Notes under the pieces: generated by a model | Databases searched by the model: none | The model's input: the letters and a program-made list of their open reading frames with translations, nothing else | Told to the model about the DNA's origin: nothing | Made by a program: the position numbers and the translations under genes | NCBI RefSeq assembly: GCF_007827045.1 | Contig: NZ_RPFW01000005.1 | Coordinates: 639,835 to 703,834, forward strand | DNA: 64,000 nt | Reading direction: 5' to 3' | Source: Trebonia kvetii | GTDB lineage: Bacteria > Actinomycetota > Actinomycetes > Streptosporangiales > Streptosporangiaceae | In this document: in pieces, positions 35,664 through 43,872 of the stretch | How positions within the stretch are numbered: the first letter of the stretch is position 1 | Layout: every line of letters begins with the position of its first letter

Positions 35664-36923
35664 ATGGGACACATCATGTCGTCGGCGTCCTATCGCACGT
35701 TGCTGCGTACTCCCGGTGCCGCGCTCTTCTTCCTGACAGGGGCCGTCGGCCGCATCGGGATCGCGATGACCAGCTTGGGCATCGTCTGGCTAGTACACGC
35801 GAAGACCGGCTCCTACGCCACGGCCGGGCTGGTGACCGGGGGCTTCGCCCTCGCCGAGGCGATGGCGGGACCGCAACTGGCCCGGCTCATGGACCGCTTC
35901 GGCCAGAGCCGGGTACTGGTGCCCGCCCTGCTGGCACACGGCGGAGCGGTGACCGAGCTGCTTACCGTGGTCACCGCGGGCGCCCCCGGCTGGCTGATGG
36001 CGGCGAGCGGGGTGCTGGCCGGTGCCACCATCCCGCAGCTTGGTGCGCTGTCCGCGGCCCGCTGGGCGGCGCTGCTACGCGACGGGCGAGCCGCGGCGCT
36101 GCCTACCGCGTTTGCGCTGGAATCGCTGGCCAACGAGCTGGCCTACCTGGCCGGCCCGGCCCTGGTCAGCATCCTCGGCAACAGCGGGTACCCGGCGGCA
36201 GGCACGGTGCTAGCCGCCACCTTGGTGGTGGCCGGCGGACTGTGCTTTGCCGGGCAGCGCCGTACCGCACCGGCGTCGGCATCGACGTCGTCGTCGCCGT
36301 CGCCGTCGGCGTCGGCGTCGGCGTCGGCATCGGCATCGGCATCCGATGATGACGCGCCGCTGAGGGGCGCGAGCCACTCACTGCTGCGGCCCCGCTTCGC
36401 GATCCTGGCCGGCATGAACCTGGCCGTCGGCTGCTTCTTCGGTGCGATGCAGATCTCGGTGACAGCCTTCGCGGTCGAGCATGGCGCGGCGAGCGCGGCC
36501 GCCGCGCTGTTCACGGTGTCCAGCTGTGCCAGCCTGCTGGCCGGATGGCTGTACGGGCTGCGCCACTGGCGCACGCCCGCGAGGATCCAGCTAGCGATGG
36601 TGGCGTCGGCACTGGCCGCCAGTTGCCTGCCGTTGCTCGCGGCCGGCTCGCCGGTTGAGCTGGGATTCGAGCTCGCGCTGACCGGGCTGGCGATCCCGCC
36701 GCTGCTTGTGCTCTGCACGGTGCTCGCCGAATCGGCGGTCCACCGTTCCGTGCTCACCCAGGCGTTTGTCTGGCTGAACTCGGCAAGCGCGGCGGGTGCG
36801 GCCGCCGCGGCGGCGGTGGCCGGCTGGGCAGTGGACAGCTTCGGCGCGCACAGCGGCTTCGCGATCGCGGCGACGGCCGCGGGCGTGATGGCACTGCTTG
36901 CCGTGGCCGGGCTGAGAGCCTGA
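35664..36923 (+). CDS. MFS transporter
   Basis: A 419-residue major facilitator with about 12 predicted helices. The N-terminal half has FLTGAVGRIGIAMTSLGIVW and GLVTGGFALAEAMAGPQLAR with LMDRFGQSRVLVPAL matching the conserved loop 2-3 signature. The central loop between helices 6 and 7 is replaced by a Ser/Ala/Pro repeat from a microsatellite. The second half has FAILAGMNLAVGCFFGAMQI. ATG 35664 or 35676 (MSSASYRTLL) are both possible; no clear ribosome site is seen. The substrate is not identifiable. The 198 bases upstream hold no gene I can see. Confidence 0.87.
   Translation: MGHIMSSASYRTLLRTPGAALFFLTGAVGRIGIAMTSLGIVWLVHAKTGSYATAGLVTGGFALAEAMAGPQLARLMDRFGQSRVLVPALLAHGGAVTELLTVVTAGAPGWLMAASGVLAGATIPQLGALSAARWAALLRDGRAAALPTAFALESLANELAYLAGPALVSILGNSGYPAAGTVLAATLVVAGGLCFAGQRRTAPASASTSSSPSPSASASASASASASDDDAPLRGASHSLLRPRFAILAGMNLAVGCFFGAMQISVTAFAVEHGAASAAAALFTVSSCASLLAGWLYGLRHWRTPARIQLAMVASALAASCLPLLAAGSPVELGFELALTGLAIPPLLVLCTVLAESAVHRSVLTQAFVWLNSASAAGAAAAAAVAGWAVDSFGAHSGFAIAATAAGVMALLAVAGLRA
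36272..36344 (+). repeat. GTCGGC/ATCGGC hexamer microsatellite in the MFS gene
   Basis: About 70 bases of GTCGCC, GTCGGC and ATCGGC units encode SASTSSSPSPSASASASASA in the central cytoplasmic loop. Length changes in steps of six would not break the frame. Confidence 0.8.
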
Positions 36924-36962
36924 CCGCGCCAGCGGCGCGCACCCTCGAATACCCGCCCTCGA

Positions 36963-37511
36963 CTAACGCGGGGGTGGCGCGCTGCCGATCATCAGCACCG
37001 CTGCCGACGTGCTCGCCGCGCGGATCTCGCCGCTGGAGATCATCGCGGACAGGTCGCCAAGCGGAAACCACTCCATGCGCACGGTCTCGAAGCCAGGCTC
37101 GCCCCGTTGCCTGGCACGGGAACTCCGGTAGACATGATGGACCGAGTCGGTGAGTCCAGCCGAGACCTCAAGCCGCAGCAGAAGCTCCGGGCGCTCCGGT
37201 TCCCAGCCCGTTTCCTTGAGAGTCTCGCGCGCCGCGGCGGCCGCGAAGTCCTCCGCCGGATCAGCCAGGCCCGAGGGCAGTTCCCAGCCCCACGTGCCAG
37301 GGATGAAGCGGTACCGCAAGATGAGCAGGACCCGGTCCTGGTCGTCCTGCATCGCGGTGAGCACGACCGGAGGCAGGCGGAACAGGTAGTGGTCAATGCG
37401 GCGTCCGTCAGGAAGCTCGACGTCGGCCAGGCCCACCCGGAACCACGGCGTCCGCACGACCGGCTCCTCGCCCAGCATCATCCATTCCCGCTGAGGATCA
37501 TGGCTGACCAT
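36963..37511 (-). CDS. Nudix hydrolase
   Basis: A 182-residue Nudix-fold protein, probably an ADP-sugar or similar nucleoside-diphosphate hydrolase. The Nudix helix reads GLADPAEDFAAAAARETLKE then TGW; compared with GX5EX7REUXEEXGU, the first of the paired Glu residues is Lys, so metal binding may be altered. Flanking segments are RVLLILRYRFIPGTWGWELP and LTDSVHHVYRSSRA. ATG 37511 gives MVSHDPQREWMMLG. It follows the frameshifted VOC gene by 29 bases on the same strand and converges with the MFS gene. Confidence 0.85.
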   Translation of the reverse strand: MVSHDPQREWMMLGEEPVVRTPWFRVGLADVELPDGRRIDHYLFRLPPVVLTAMQDDQDRVLLILRYRFIPGTWGWELPSGLADPAEDFAAAAARETLKETGWEPERPELLLRLEVSAGLTDSVHHVYRSSRARQRGEPGFETVRMEWFPLGDLSAMISSGEIRAASTSAAVLMIGSAPPPR

Positions 37512-37540
37512 GGCCGCGTCCTTAGCCTCACCCGACGGCG

Positions 37541-38016
37541 TCAGTTGATGTCGAACTCGTTGCCCTCTGGATCCTTCATCCCCATCGCGTAGTGATCGAG
37601 CTCCTCGGCATCCTCGCCATCCTCGGCGCCAAGCACCCCGGTGATCGTGGCCCCGAGGTCCGCCAGCCGCCTGGCCTCGGCGTCCACCCGCTCCTTGCGC
37701 GTGGCGAACGGGACTTTGCTGCCCACCACGGAGCTGCCGCCGCTGGCGCGCACGTCGAAGTGGAAGCGGTTCTTGCCCAATTGGCCGCCGGCTCCACCCG
37801 GAACCAGATGCGGGGACCCTCACCGCGGGGATCGACGATGCTGTCCGTCCCGAGTCCAAGGTATTCGTGGGGGAGCCCGATGTCCCTTCGCCAGTCGTCC
37901 CAGGTCGCGAAGCCCTCGGGAGGCGACTCGAGCACGTATCCCAGGGCAGCCGCCCAGAAACGGGCAAGCGGCTCAGGGTCCTTGCAGTCGATGACAAGCT
38001 GGAATCGAGGAGGCAT
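37541..38016 (-). pseudogene. VOC-family (glyoxalase-like) protein with one frameshift
   Basis: The first 90 residues (MPPRFQLVIDCKDPEPLARF, WAAALGYVLESPPEGFATWD, then RGEGPRIWFRVEPAA) and the last 75 (KNRFHFDVRAS onward to KDPEGNEFDIN) both match actinobacterial VOC proteins of the glyoxalase_6 type, but they lie in different frames. The switch is at about 37774-37783, next to an AATTGGGC stretch, where one base appears to be missing. The start ATG 38016 follows GGAGG. With one indel it is either a recent pseudogene or a sequencing error. Confidence 0.8.
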
Positions 38017-38173
38017 CGCAACTCCAATCGGTTCGGCAGTCGCCCAGACATTCGGAAGATACGAACGAGTCTCGCTCCCGATCGTACACATCGTCGCCTC
38101 GCATCTGCACGGAATGCCGCCGCGAAACGCTAGCCTGTTGCCATGCGGATGGCGCGACCGGACCGGTTCCACG

Positions 38174-38536
38174 GTGGCTGACGCCGATGATGTGCGCCGC
38201 CTGGCGCTTGCCCTGCCGCACGTGGAGGAGATCGACAGCGACGGCTTCGACTTCCGGGTCGGCGGCAAGGGCTTCGTCTGGTCCTACCCCGAGCGGCTGC
38301 CGGGTCAGCCGCGGCGCATCAGGACCGACATCGCGGTGCTCTACGTCGGCGACGAGGCCGAGAAGCAGGCCCTGCTGCTCGGCGAGCCGGACAAGTTCTT
38401 CACCACGCCCGGCTACGACGGCTTCCCGCTGGTGATGCTGCGATTGGCGGAAGTCGGCGAAGGCCGGCTGGCCGAGCTGGTGACAGACGCGTGGCGGATG
38501 CGCGCACCGCATGACCTTGCGAGCGACCTCACGTAG
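38174..38536 (+). CDS. MmcQ/YjbR-family protein
   Basis: A 120-residue protein of the YjbR fold (DNA-binding-like alpha/beta). It reads DDVRRLALALPHVEEIDSDG, FDFRVGGKGFVWSYPERLPG, and the end DAWRMRAPHDLASDLT. Typical features are the aromatic-rich middle and the ELVTDAWRMRAP-like C-terminal helix. Start GTG 38174. It is divergent from the VOC pseudogene. A second family member lies at 57927. Its cellular role is not established. Confidence 0.82.
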   Translation: MADADDVRRLALALPHVEEIDSDGFDFRVGGKGFVWSYPERLPGQPRRIRTDIAVLYVGDEAEKQALLLGEPDKFFTTPGYDGFPLVMLRLAEVGEGRLAELVTDAWRMRAPHDLASDLT

Positions 38537-38542
38537 CCGGCG

Positions 38543-38773
38543 CTACACCGCCAGATGCCCGCGCTTCCGCAGCCGCTTGTGCGCCGGCGGCTCGTGCAGC
38601 AGCACCCCGGACGTCCGCAGCAGGAATTCGGCATACGTGTCGGGCGCGGCTCCGGAGTTCTCGTGGTAGCGGTCCATTGCGGTCCGCAGCACCAGCATCC
38701 GCCGCTGCCCCTCGTGCATCTCCCGAAAGACGTTCGCCACCTTGCCCGCGATCCGCCGCACTGTCATCTCCAT
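38543..38773 (-). CDS. Small conserved hypothetical protein, 76 aa
   Basis: ATG 38773 follows GGAGGGA. The protein reads MEMTVRRIAGKVANVFREMH, then EGQRRMLVLRTAMDRYHENS and LLHEPPAHKRLRKRGHLAV. It is basic and mostly helical with no signal peptide. I do not recognise a named domain. It converges with the YjbR-like gene, seven bases apart. Good third-position GC and a strong ribosome site support that it is real. Confidence 0.68.
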   Translation of the reverse strand: MEMTVRRIAGKVANVFREMHEGQRRMLVLRTAMDRYHENSGAAPDTYAEFLLRTSGVLLHEPPAHKRLRKRGHLAV

Positions 38774-39009
38774 CGTGCGCTCCCTCCGTGTTCTGCCTCC
38801 AGGCTCGCAGTAAGACCCGCCGTCCATCATCGGGAAAATTCCTTAAACCTCCCTCCAGAACGGCTTGGGGTACCTCTCACCGGCTCACTCATCTGCTCAC
38901 CCCGGCGCACCCGGTACCACCATCCTCTCCCCGGCGACCCGCCCCCGCACGGCCGGACCAGGCCTAAATCGGTTAGCCGGAATGTCGCACCGCGACAGAT
39001 AATGGAGGC

Positions 39010-41952
39010 ATGGGCACGCTGGTAGGCAGAGACGCGGAGCTGGCCAGGCTGCGCGGCCTCCTGCACGACGCCGCGGAGGGCCGCGCGGTCACGGGACTCG
39101 TCGGCGGCGATGCGGGCATCGGCAAGTCACGCCTGGTCGCCGAGGCGATGCAGATCGCCGAACGTGACGGCTTCACCGTGCTGTGCGGCCAGTGCGCCGA
39201 GATCGGCGACAGCGTCCCCTACCTGCCGTTCGCGGACGCGCTCCGCGCCGCGCCGCCGCGCATCGAGAAGGCCGTCAAGGCGCGCCCCGTGCTGTCCCGC
39301 CTGCTGCCCGACGGCGACGGGCAGGCCGAGGAGGCGGACTGGGCGGGCCTGGCGCGCCAGCAGATGTTCGGCGCCGTGCTCAGCCTGCTGTCTGAGCTCG
39401 CCGTCGAGAGCCCGGTCCTGCTTGTCATCGAGGACCTGCACTGGGCCGACGCCACCACGCGGCACCTGGTCACGTTCCTCGCCCGCATGCTGCACCGCGA
39501 GCGCGTCGCGATCATCGGCACGTACCGCACCGACGACCTGCATCGCCGTCACCCGCTGCGCGCCGTCATCGCGGAGCTGCTGCGGCTGCCCATGGTCGCG
39601 CTTGTCGAACTCGGGCCGCTGCCAGCCGCCGCGCTCGCCGAGATCCTGTCCGACGTGCCGAACGTCTCGGCACCCCTGTCGGCCGCCACCGTCAACTCTT
39701 TGGTGGAGCGAGCGGAGGGGAACGCCTACTACGCGGAGGAACTGCTGACCGCGTCGTGGTGCGCTGAGGACACCACGGGCCGCACGCTGCCCACCGGCCT
39801 AGCCGAGCTGCTGCTGTCGCGCGTGGAGCGCGTGTCCGACGCGGCGCAGCGGGTGCTGCGAGCGGCCGCCGTCGCCGGCGGCAGTGCCGGCGATGACCTC
39901 GTGCGTGCGGCCTCCGGCCTGGCGGACGACGCGTACGAGGAGGCGGTACGCGAGGCGGCAGGCCAGCAGTTGCTTGCTCCCGACGGGCCCGCCGGGTTCC
40001 GCTTCAGGCATGCGCTGCTGCGCGAGGCCATCTACGGCGACCTGATGCCGGGGGAGCGGACCCGGCTGCACGCCAAGCTCGCCAGCCTGCTCGCTGGCGT
40101 TCCCGGGGCCGCCGCGGAGCTCGCGCACCACTACATGGCGAGCCACGATATTCCCGGCGCGTTCGCCGCCTCGGTCCGTGCGGGCACCGAGGCCTCGCGC
40201 CTCGGCGCCCCCGCGGAGGCGCACCGCCACTACGACATGGCCCTGGAACTGTGGGCGCGGGTTGATGACGCGGAGCGGATCGCCGGCTCGTCGCGCGGCA
40301 AGCTCGGCCTGAAGTCCGCGCTCGCCGCCGCGGCGAGCGGTGACGTGCCCCGCGCCGTTCACCTTCTCCGGCGCATCCGCGGTTGGGTGCCCGATGAGCC
40401 AGAAGCCGCGGAAGACGTCGAGCTGCGCTGCCGGGTGGGCGAACGGCTCGCGTACCACCTGCTGCAGGGCGAGAGCTCGCAGTGGTACATCGAGGCACTC
40501 GAGGTGGCCAAGGCGACCGTGCGCGAGACGCCGAACGAGCCGACCTGGTACCGGGCTCGTGCCATGGCGACGTACGCGATCGCGCTGATGGCGGCGCATC
40601 GCTACGACGACGCCAGGGACTGGGCCAACCGTGCCAGGGAGGCGGCCCTCGCCGCCGGGTCGACCTCCATGGAGGCGGACGCGCTGGCTACCACCGGGCA
40701 GCTCGCCCTGCGGACCGGTAGTTCAGGCGAGGCGATCGGCATGTTCACGGCCGCGATTGAGCAGGCGGGCGCGGCCGGTTCAATCGGCGTCCGGTTGCGG
40801 GCCGCCTACCACCTGGCTGCGGAGCACTTGTCGCGCGGCGACCTCGCGGAGGCCGCCGAGGTCGCCCACCGCGGTGCGGAATGGGCGGAGGCGGAGGGGC
40901 TCGGCCTCGCGCCGTTCGGCCTTGACCTGCAGCACCTGCATTTCCAGGCACACTTCGCCGACGGATGCTGGGACCACGCGCAGGAGCTAGCGGACGGGTT
41001 TCCCATCCGGGTCACCAGGCAGGCGGAGGCGCTGCTGTCCGCCATGGCGCTGTTCGTCGACGTGGCCCGCGGCAACCCGGCGGTCGGCGAACGGCGGACC
41101 TGGCTCGAGCCGTTCTGGAACGACATCTTCGTCGCGTACATCGCGCGCGGCATCCTCGCCGAGCACGCCCTGTGGCAGGGGGATTACGAGGGCGCCCTGG
41201 CGGAGGCGGGGGCCGCGATCGACGCGGACGCGTGGCCCGCGCACAGTCCGTCGGTGATCCGGGTGACGGCGATCGCCCTCGGGGCGCGCGCCGACCGTGC
41301 GGAGCGACTGCGGGCGGCCGGTGATCCAGCGGGCGCGGACGCGGAAGCCGCCGCCGGCGAGGCACTGCTCGCCGTGGCCAGGGAGGGCGCCAGCTTCCCC
41401 GCCAGACCCGGGGCGGTGCTCGGCCCGGAGGGTCGCGGCTGGCTTGCCCGCTGCGAGGCCGAATACGCTCGCCTCACGCGGTCGAACTCCCCGGGTGCCT
41501 GGGAAAAGGTTCTCGCCGAGTTCGGGCCAGGTTTCGTCTACGAGACGGCGCGCACCCAGTGGCGGCTCGCCGAGGCCCTGGTCGAAGCCGGGCGCCGCGA
41601 TGAGGCCATCGGCGTCTGGCGTGCGGCGCACGACACCGCGTCCCGGCTCGGCGCGGCGCCCCTCGGCGCGGCACTCGCCGACCTGGCACGCCGCGCCCGG
41701 CTGGACCCGGCGCACGAGAACCGCGGCGGCCACGGCAACGGCGCAGGCGGCACCAGTCCGCTCGCCGCCCTGACAGACCGCGAACGCGAGGTGCTGAGCC
41801 TGATCGCCAAAGGCAAGTCCAACCGCGAGATCGGCACGGAACTGTTCATCACGCCTAAGACGGCGAGCGTCCACGTCTCCAACATCCTCGCCAAGCTAGG
41901 CGCGGCAAGCCGCACAGAAGCCGCCGCCATCGCCTACCGCGAAGGCTCCTAG
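39010..41952 (+). CDS. LAL-type LuxR-family transcriptional regulator with AAA/STAND ATPase
   Basis: A 980-residue regulator. The N-terminal P-loop is LVGGDAGIGKSRLVAE (about residues 30-45), Walker B LLVIEDLHWAD (about 138-148). The middle (about 330-880) is helical repeat-like (TPR) and would hold the inducer-binding part. The C-terminal LuxR HTH is LTDREREVLSLIAKGKSNRE, IGTELFITPKTASVHVSNIL (about 917-975). Members often activate secondary metabolite or sugar genes. It precedes a strong terminator and then the fucose operon but is separate from it. GGAGG is immediately before the ATG, so spacing is short. Confidence 0.92.
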   Translation: MGTLVGRDAELARLRGLLHDAAEGRAVTGLVGGDAGIGKSRLVAEAMQIAERDGFTVLCGQCAEIGDSVPYLPFADALRAAPPRIEKAVKARPVLSRLLPDGDGQAEEADWAGLARQQMFGAVLSLLSELAVESPVLLVIEDLHWADATTRHLVTFLARMLHRERVAIIGTYRTDDLHRRHPLRAVIAELLRLPMVALVELGPLPAAALAEILSDVPNVSAPLSAATVNSLVERAEGNAYYAEELLTASWCAEDTTGRTLPTGLAELLLSRVERVSDAAQRVLRAAAVAGGSAGDDLVRAASGLADDAYEEAVREAAGQQLLAPDGPAGFRFRHALLREAIYGDLMPGERTRLHAKLASLLAGVPGAAAELAHHYMASHDIPGAFAASVRAGTEASRLGAPAEAHRHYDMALELWARVDDAERIAGSSRGKLGLKSALAAAASGDVPRAVHLLRRIRGWVPDEPEAAEDVELRCRVGERLAYHLLQGESSQWYIEALEVAKATVRETPNEPTWYRARAMATYAIALMAAHRYDDARDWANRAREAALAAGSTSMEADALATTGQLALRTGSSGEAIGMFTAAIEQAGAAGSIGVRLRAAYHLAAEHLSRGDLAEAAEVAHRGAEWAEAEGLGLAPFGLDLQHLHFQAHFADGCWDHAQELADGFPIRVTRQAEALLSAMALFVDVARGNPAVGERRTWLEPFWNDIFVAYIARGILAEHALWQGDYEGALAEAGAAIDADAWPAHSPSVIRVTAIALGARADRAERLRAAGDPAGADAEAAAGEALLAVAREGASFPARPGAVLGPEGRGWLARCEAEYARLTRSNSPGAWEKVLAEFGPGFVYETARTQWRLAEALVEAGRRDEAIGVWRAAHDTASRLGAAPLGAALADLARRARLDPAHENRGGHGNGAGGTSPLAALTDREREVLSLIAKGKSNREIGTELFITPKTASVHVSNILAKLGAASRTEAAAIAYREGS

Positions 41953-42033
41953 TCAGAGCGAGCAGCCCTCCCGTCAGACGTGAATCTCTCCTGAGCCGCT
42001 AAGCACTGCCTGACCGAGCTCGCTCCTCCCGGC

Positions 42034-42078
42034 GTTTCCCCCTCCCGGCCGCCTCCTCTCGGCCGGGAGGGGTGAAAC
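42034..42078 (+). terminator. Strong hairpin terminator after the LAL gene
   Basis: CCCCTCCCGGCCG (42039-42051) pairs perfectly with CGGCCGGGAGGGG (42060-42072) around an 8-base loop. GTTTC and GAAAC extend the stem after one mismatch. No long T-run follows. It ends the LAL transcript before the fucose operon. Confidence 0.8.
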
Positions 42079-42369
42079 CACCAACCGTTTCGAGTGATCC
42101 GATGAATGCTGCGTGTTATCGCGAGAAACGCGCTGCTCGCACCCATGTCTGGCATGACACTCCCAGCGTGTCCCGGCGGTCTGACGCGCAGCGCGCGAAA
42201 GAACCCATCTTTCGCAGTGTTTCTGATTTGTGACCAGCCCAGCGCGGGTGCTTCGGCTTCTCTCGGCAGGCGGCAGCCGCGGACTTTCCGCAGGTGAAAC
42301 GACGTTCGATGCCGTCGGGGCGCCGTTGGCAGCCGTCGCAAGTCAGGAAATCTCCCCGTAACGAGCCTC
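42079..42369. other. Intergenic region with no feature recognised
   Basis: About 290 bases between the LAL terminator and the fucose promoter. I see no coding frame with plausible composition, no tRNA and no convincing repeat. Confidence 0.5.
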
Positions 42370-42398
42370 TTGCGCGGGTCTACCGTCCGGTGTAAACA
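42370..42398 (+). promoter_or_regulatory. Candidate promoter of the L-fucose operon
   Basis: TTGCGC (42370-42375), a 17-base spacer and TAAACA (42393-42398). The -10 box overlaps the inverted repeat operator at 42394-42421. Confidence 0.6.
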
Positions 42399-42421
42399 TC
42401 CGATCAATAGATCCGATGTTT
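42394..42421. promoter_or_regulatory. Probable operator of the FadR/GntR-FCD regulator
   Basis: Left arm AAACATCCGATC (42394-42405), 4-base spacer AATA, right arm GATCCGATGTTT (42410-42421). The arms are reverse complements at 11 of 12 positions. It covers the -10 region and likely transcription start and sits just before the first gene's ribosome site. The FCD regulator gene is the last gene of the operon, so repression with induction by a pathway intermediate is the natural model. Confidence 0.72.
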
Positions 42422-42439
42422 CCGGTCCGAGGAGTGCAA

Positions 42440-43825
42440 GTGACGCAGGTGCGGCCAGCAGACCCAGTGACGATTCCGGCGGCGCCCGGCGCCGCGGCCG
42501 GCCTGGCCGGCGCGAGAATCGTCGCGCTCGACTGCTACGACGTCCGCTTCCCCACCTCGCTCGAGCACGACGGCTCCGACGCGATGAACCCCGACCCCGA
42601 CTACTCGGCGGCCTACGCGATCCTGCGCACCGACGCCGAGGGGCTCGAGGGTCACGCGCTGTGCTTCACCATCGGCCGCGGCAACGAGGTCATGGTCACC
42701 GCGATCGCGGCGCTGCGGCGGCACGTGGTCGGCCGCCGCGTCGAGGACATCGCGGGGGATCTCGGCGCCTTCAGCGCCGCCCTGATCGGCGACAGCCAGC
42801 TTCGCTGGCTCGGCCCGGAGAAGGGCGTCATGCACATGGCCATCGGCGCCGTGGTCAACGCCGCCTGGGACCTGGCCGCCAAGATCGCGGGCAAGCCCGT
42901 ATGGCGGCTGCTCGCCGACATGACGCCGGAACAGATCGTCGCGCTCGTCGACTTCCGCTACCTGTCCGACGCGCTGACCCCCGCGGAGGCCATGGACATC
43001 CTGCGCGCGGCGCGCGCCGGACGCGAGGAGCGGATCGCCGAGCTCGAGCGATTCGGCCACCCGGCTTACACCACCACCCCCGGCTGGATCGGCTACTCCG
43101 ACGAAAAGCTGGTGAGCCTGTCCCGGCAGGCGGTGGCCGACGGGTTTACCCAGATCAAGCTCAAGGTCGGCGCCGACCTGCCAGACGACGTCCGGCGGAT
43201 GGCCCTGGCCAGGGAGGCGGTCGGCCCGGACATCCGCATCGCGGTGGACGCCAACCAGCGCTGGGGGGTCGGTCAGGCGACCGACGCGATCGCCGCGCTC
43301 GCCCCCTGGGACCCGTACTGGGTCGAGGAACCGACGAGCCCGGACGAGATCCTCGGCCTGGCCGTGATCCACGACGCGATCGCCCCGGTCAAGATCGCGG
43401 TCGGCGAGCACGTCGCGAACCGGGTGATCTTCAAGCAGATCCTCCAGGCGGGCGGTGCGGACGTGCTGACCATCGACGCCTGCCGGGTCGCCGGGGTTAA
43501 CGAGAACGTGGCGATCTTGCTGCTCGCCGCCAAATACGGCGTCGCCGTCTGCCCGCACGCGGGCGGCGTCGGCCTGTGCGAGATGGTCCAGCACCTGGCG
43601 ATGTTCGATTTCGTCGCGGTCGCGGCCACGCACAAGGATCGCGTGCTTGAGTACGTCGATCACCTGCACGAACACTTCACCGACCCGGTGCGCGTCACCG
43701 GCGGCCGGTACCTCGCGCCGACGGCGCCCGGGTTCTCCGCGGAACTCCGGCCCGAATCGCTGCGCGCGTATGAGTTCCCGCACGGCGCCGTCTGGCAAGA
43801 GCTGGCCGGCACCGCCAATCAGTAA
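42440..43825 (+). CDS. fucD: L-fuconate dehydratase (enolase superfamily)
   Basis: A 461-residue enolase-superfamily enzyme that removes water from L-fuconate to give 2-keto-3-deoxy-L-fuconate. The N-terminus has IVALDCYDVRFPTSLEHDGS, then DAMNPDPDYSAAYAILRTDA, a strong signature of L-fuconate dehydratases. Catalytic segments are QIKLKVGAD (Lys of KxK), RIAVDANQRWGVGQ (Asp), YWVEEPTSPDEI (Glu), IAVGEHVAN (Glu) and AVCPHAGGVGLCE (His). GTG 42440 is preferred behind GAGGAG; an upstream ATG at 42416 lies inside the operator. First gene of a ten-gene operon with all pathway enzymes. Confidence 0.93.
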   Translation: MTQVRPADPVTIPAAPGAAAGLAGARIVALDCYDVRFPTSLEHDGSDAMNPDPDYSAAYAILRTDAEGLEGHALCFTIGRGNEVMVTAIAALRRHVVGRRVEDIAGDLGAFSAALIGDSQLRWLGPEKGVMHMAIGAVVNAAWDLAAKIAGKPVWRLLADMTPEQIVALVDFRYLSDALTPAEAMDILRAARAGREERIAELERFGHPAYTTTPGWIGYSDEKLVSLSRQAVADGFTQIKLKVGADLPDDVRRMALAREAVGPDIRIAVDANQRWGVGQATDAIAALAPWDPYWVEEPTSPDEILGLAVIHDAIAPVKIAVGEHVANRVIFKQILQAGGADVLTIDACRVAGVNENVAILLLAAKYGVAVCPHAGGVGLCEMVQHLAMFDFVAVAATHKDRVLEYVDHLHEHFTDPVRVTGGRYLAPTAPGFSAELRPESLRAYEFPHGAVWQELAGTANQ

Positions 43826-43872
43826 ACGTAGGCCCCTAGTAAGTCCCCACTCATGTGTACAGAGGAGAACTC

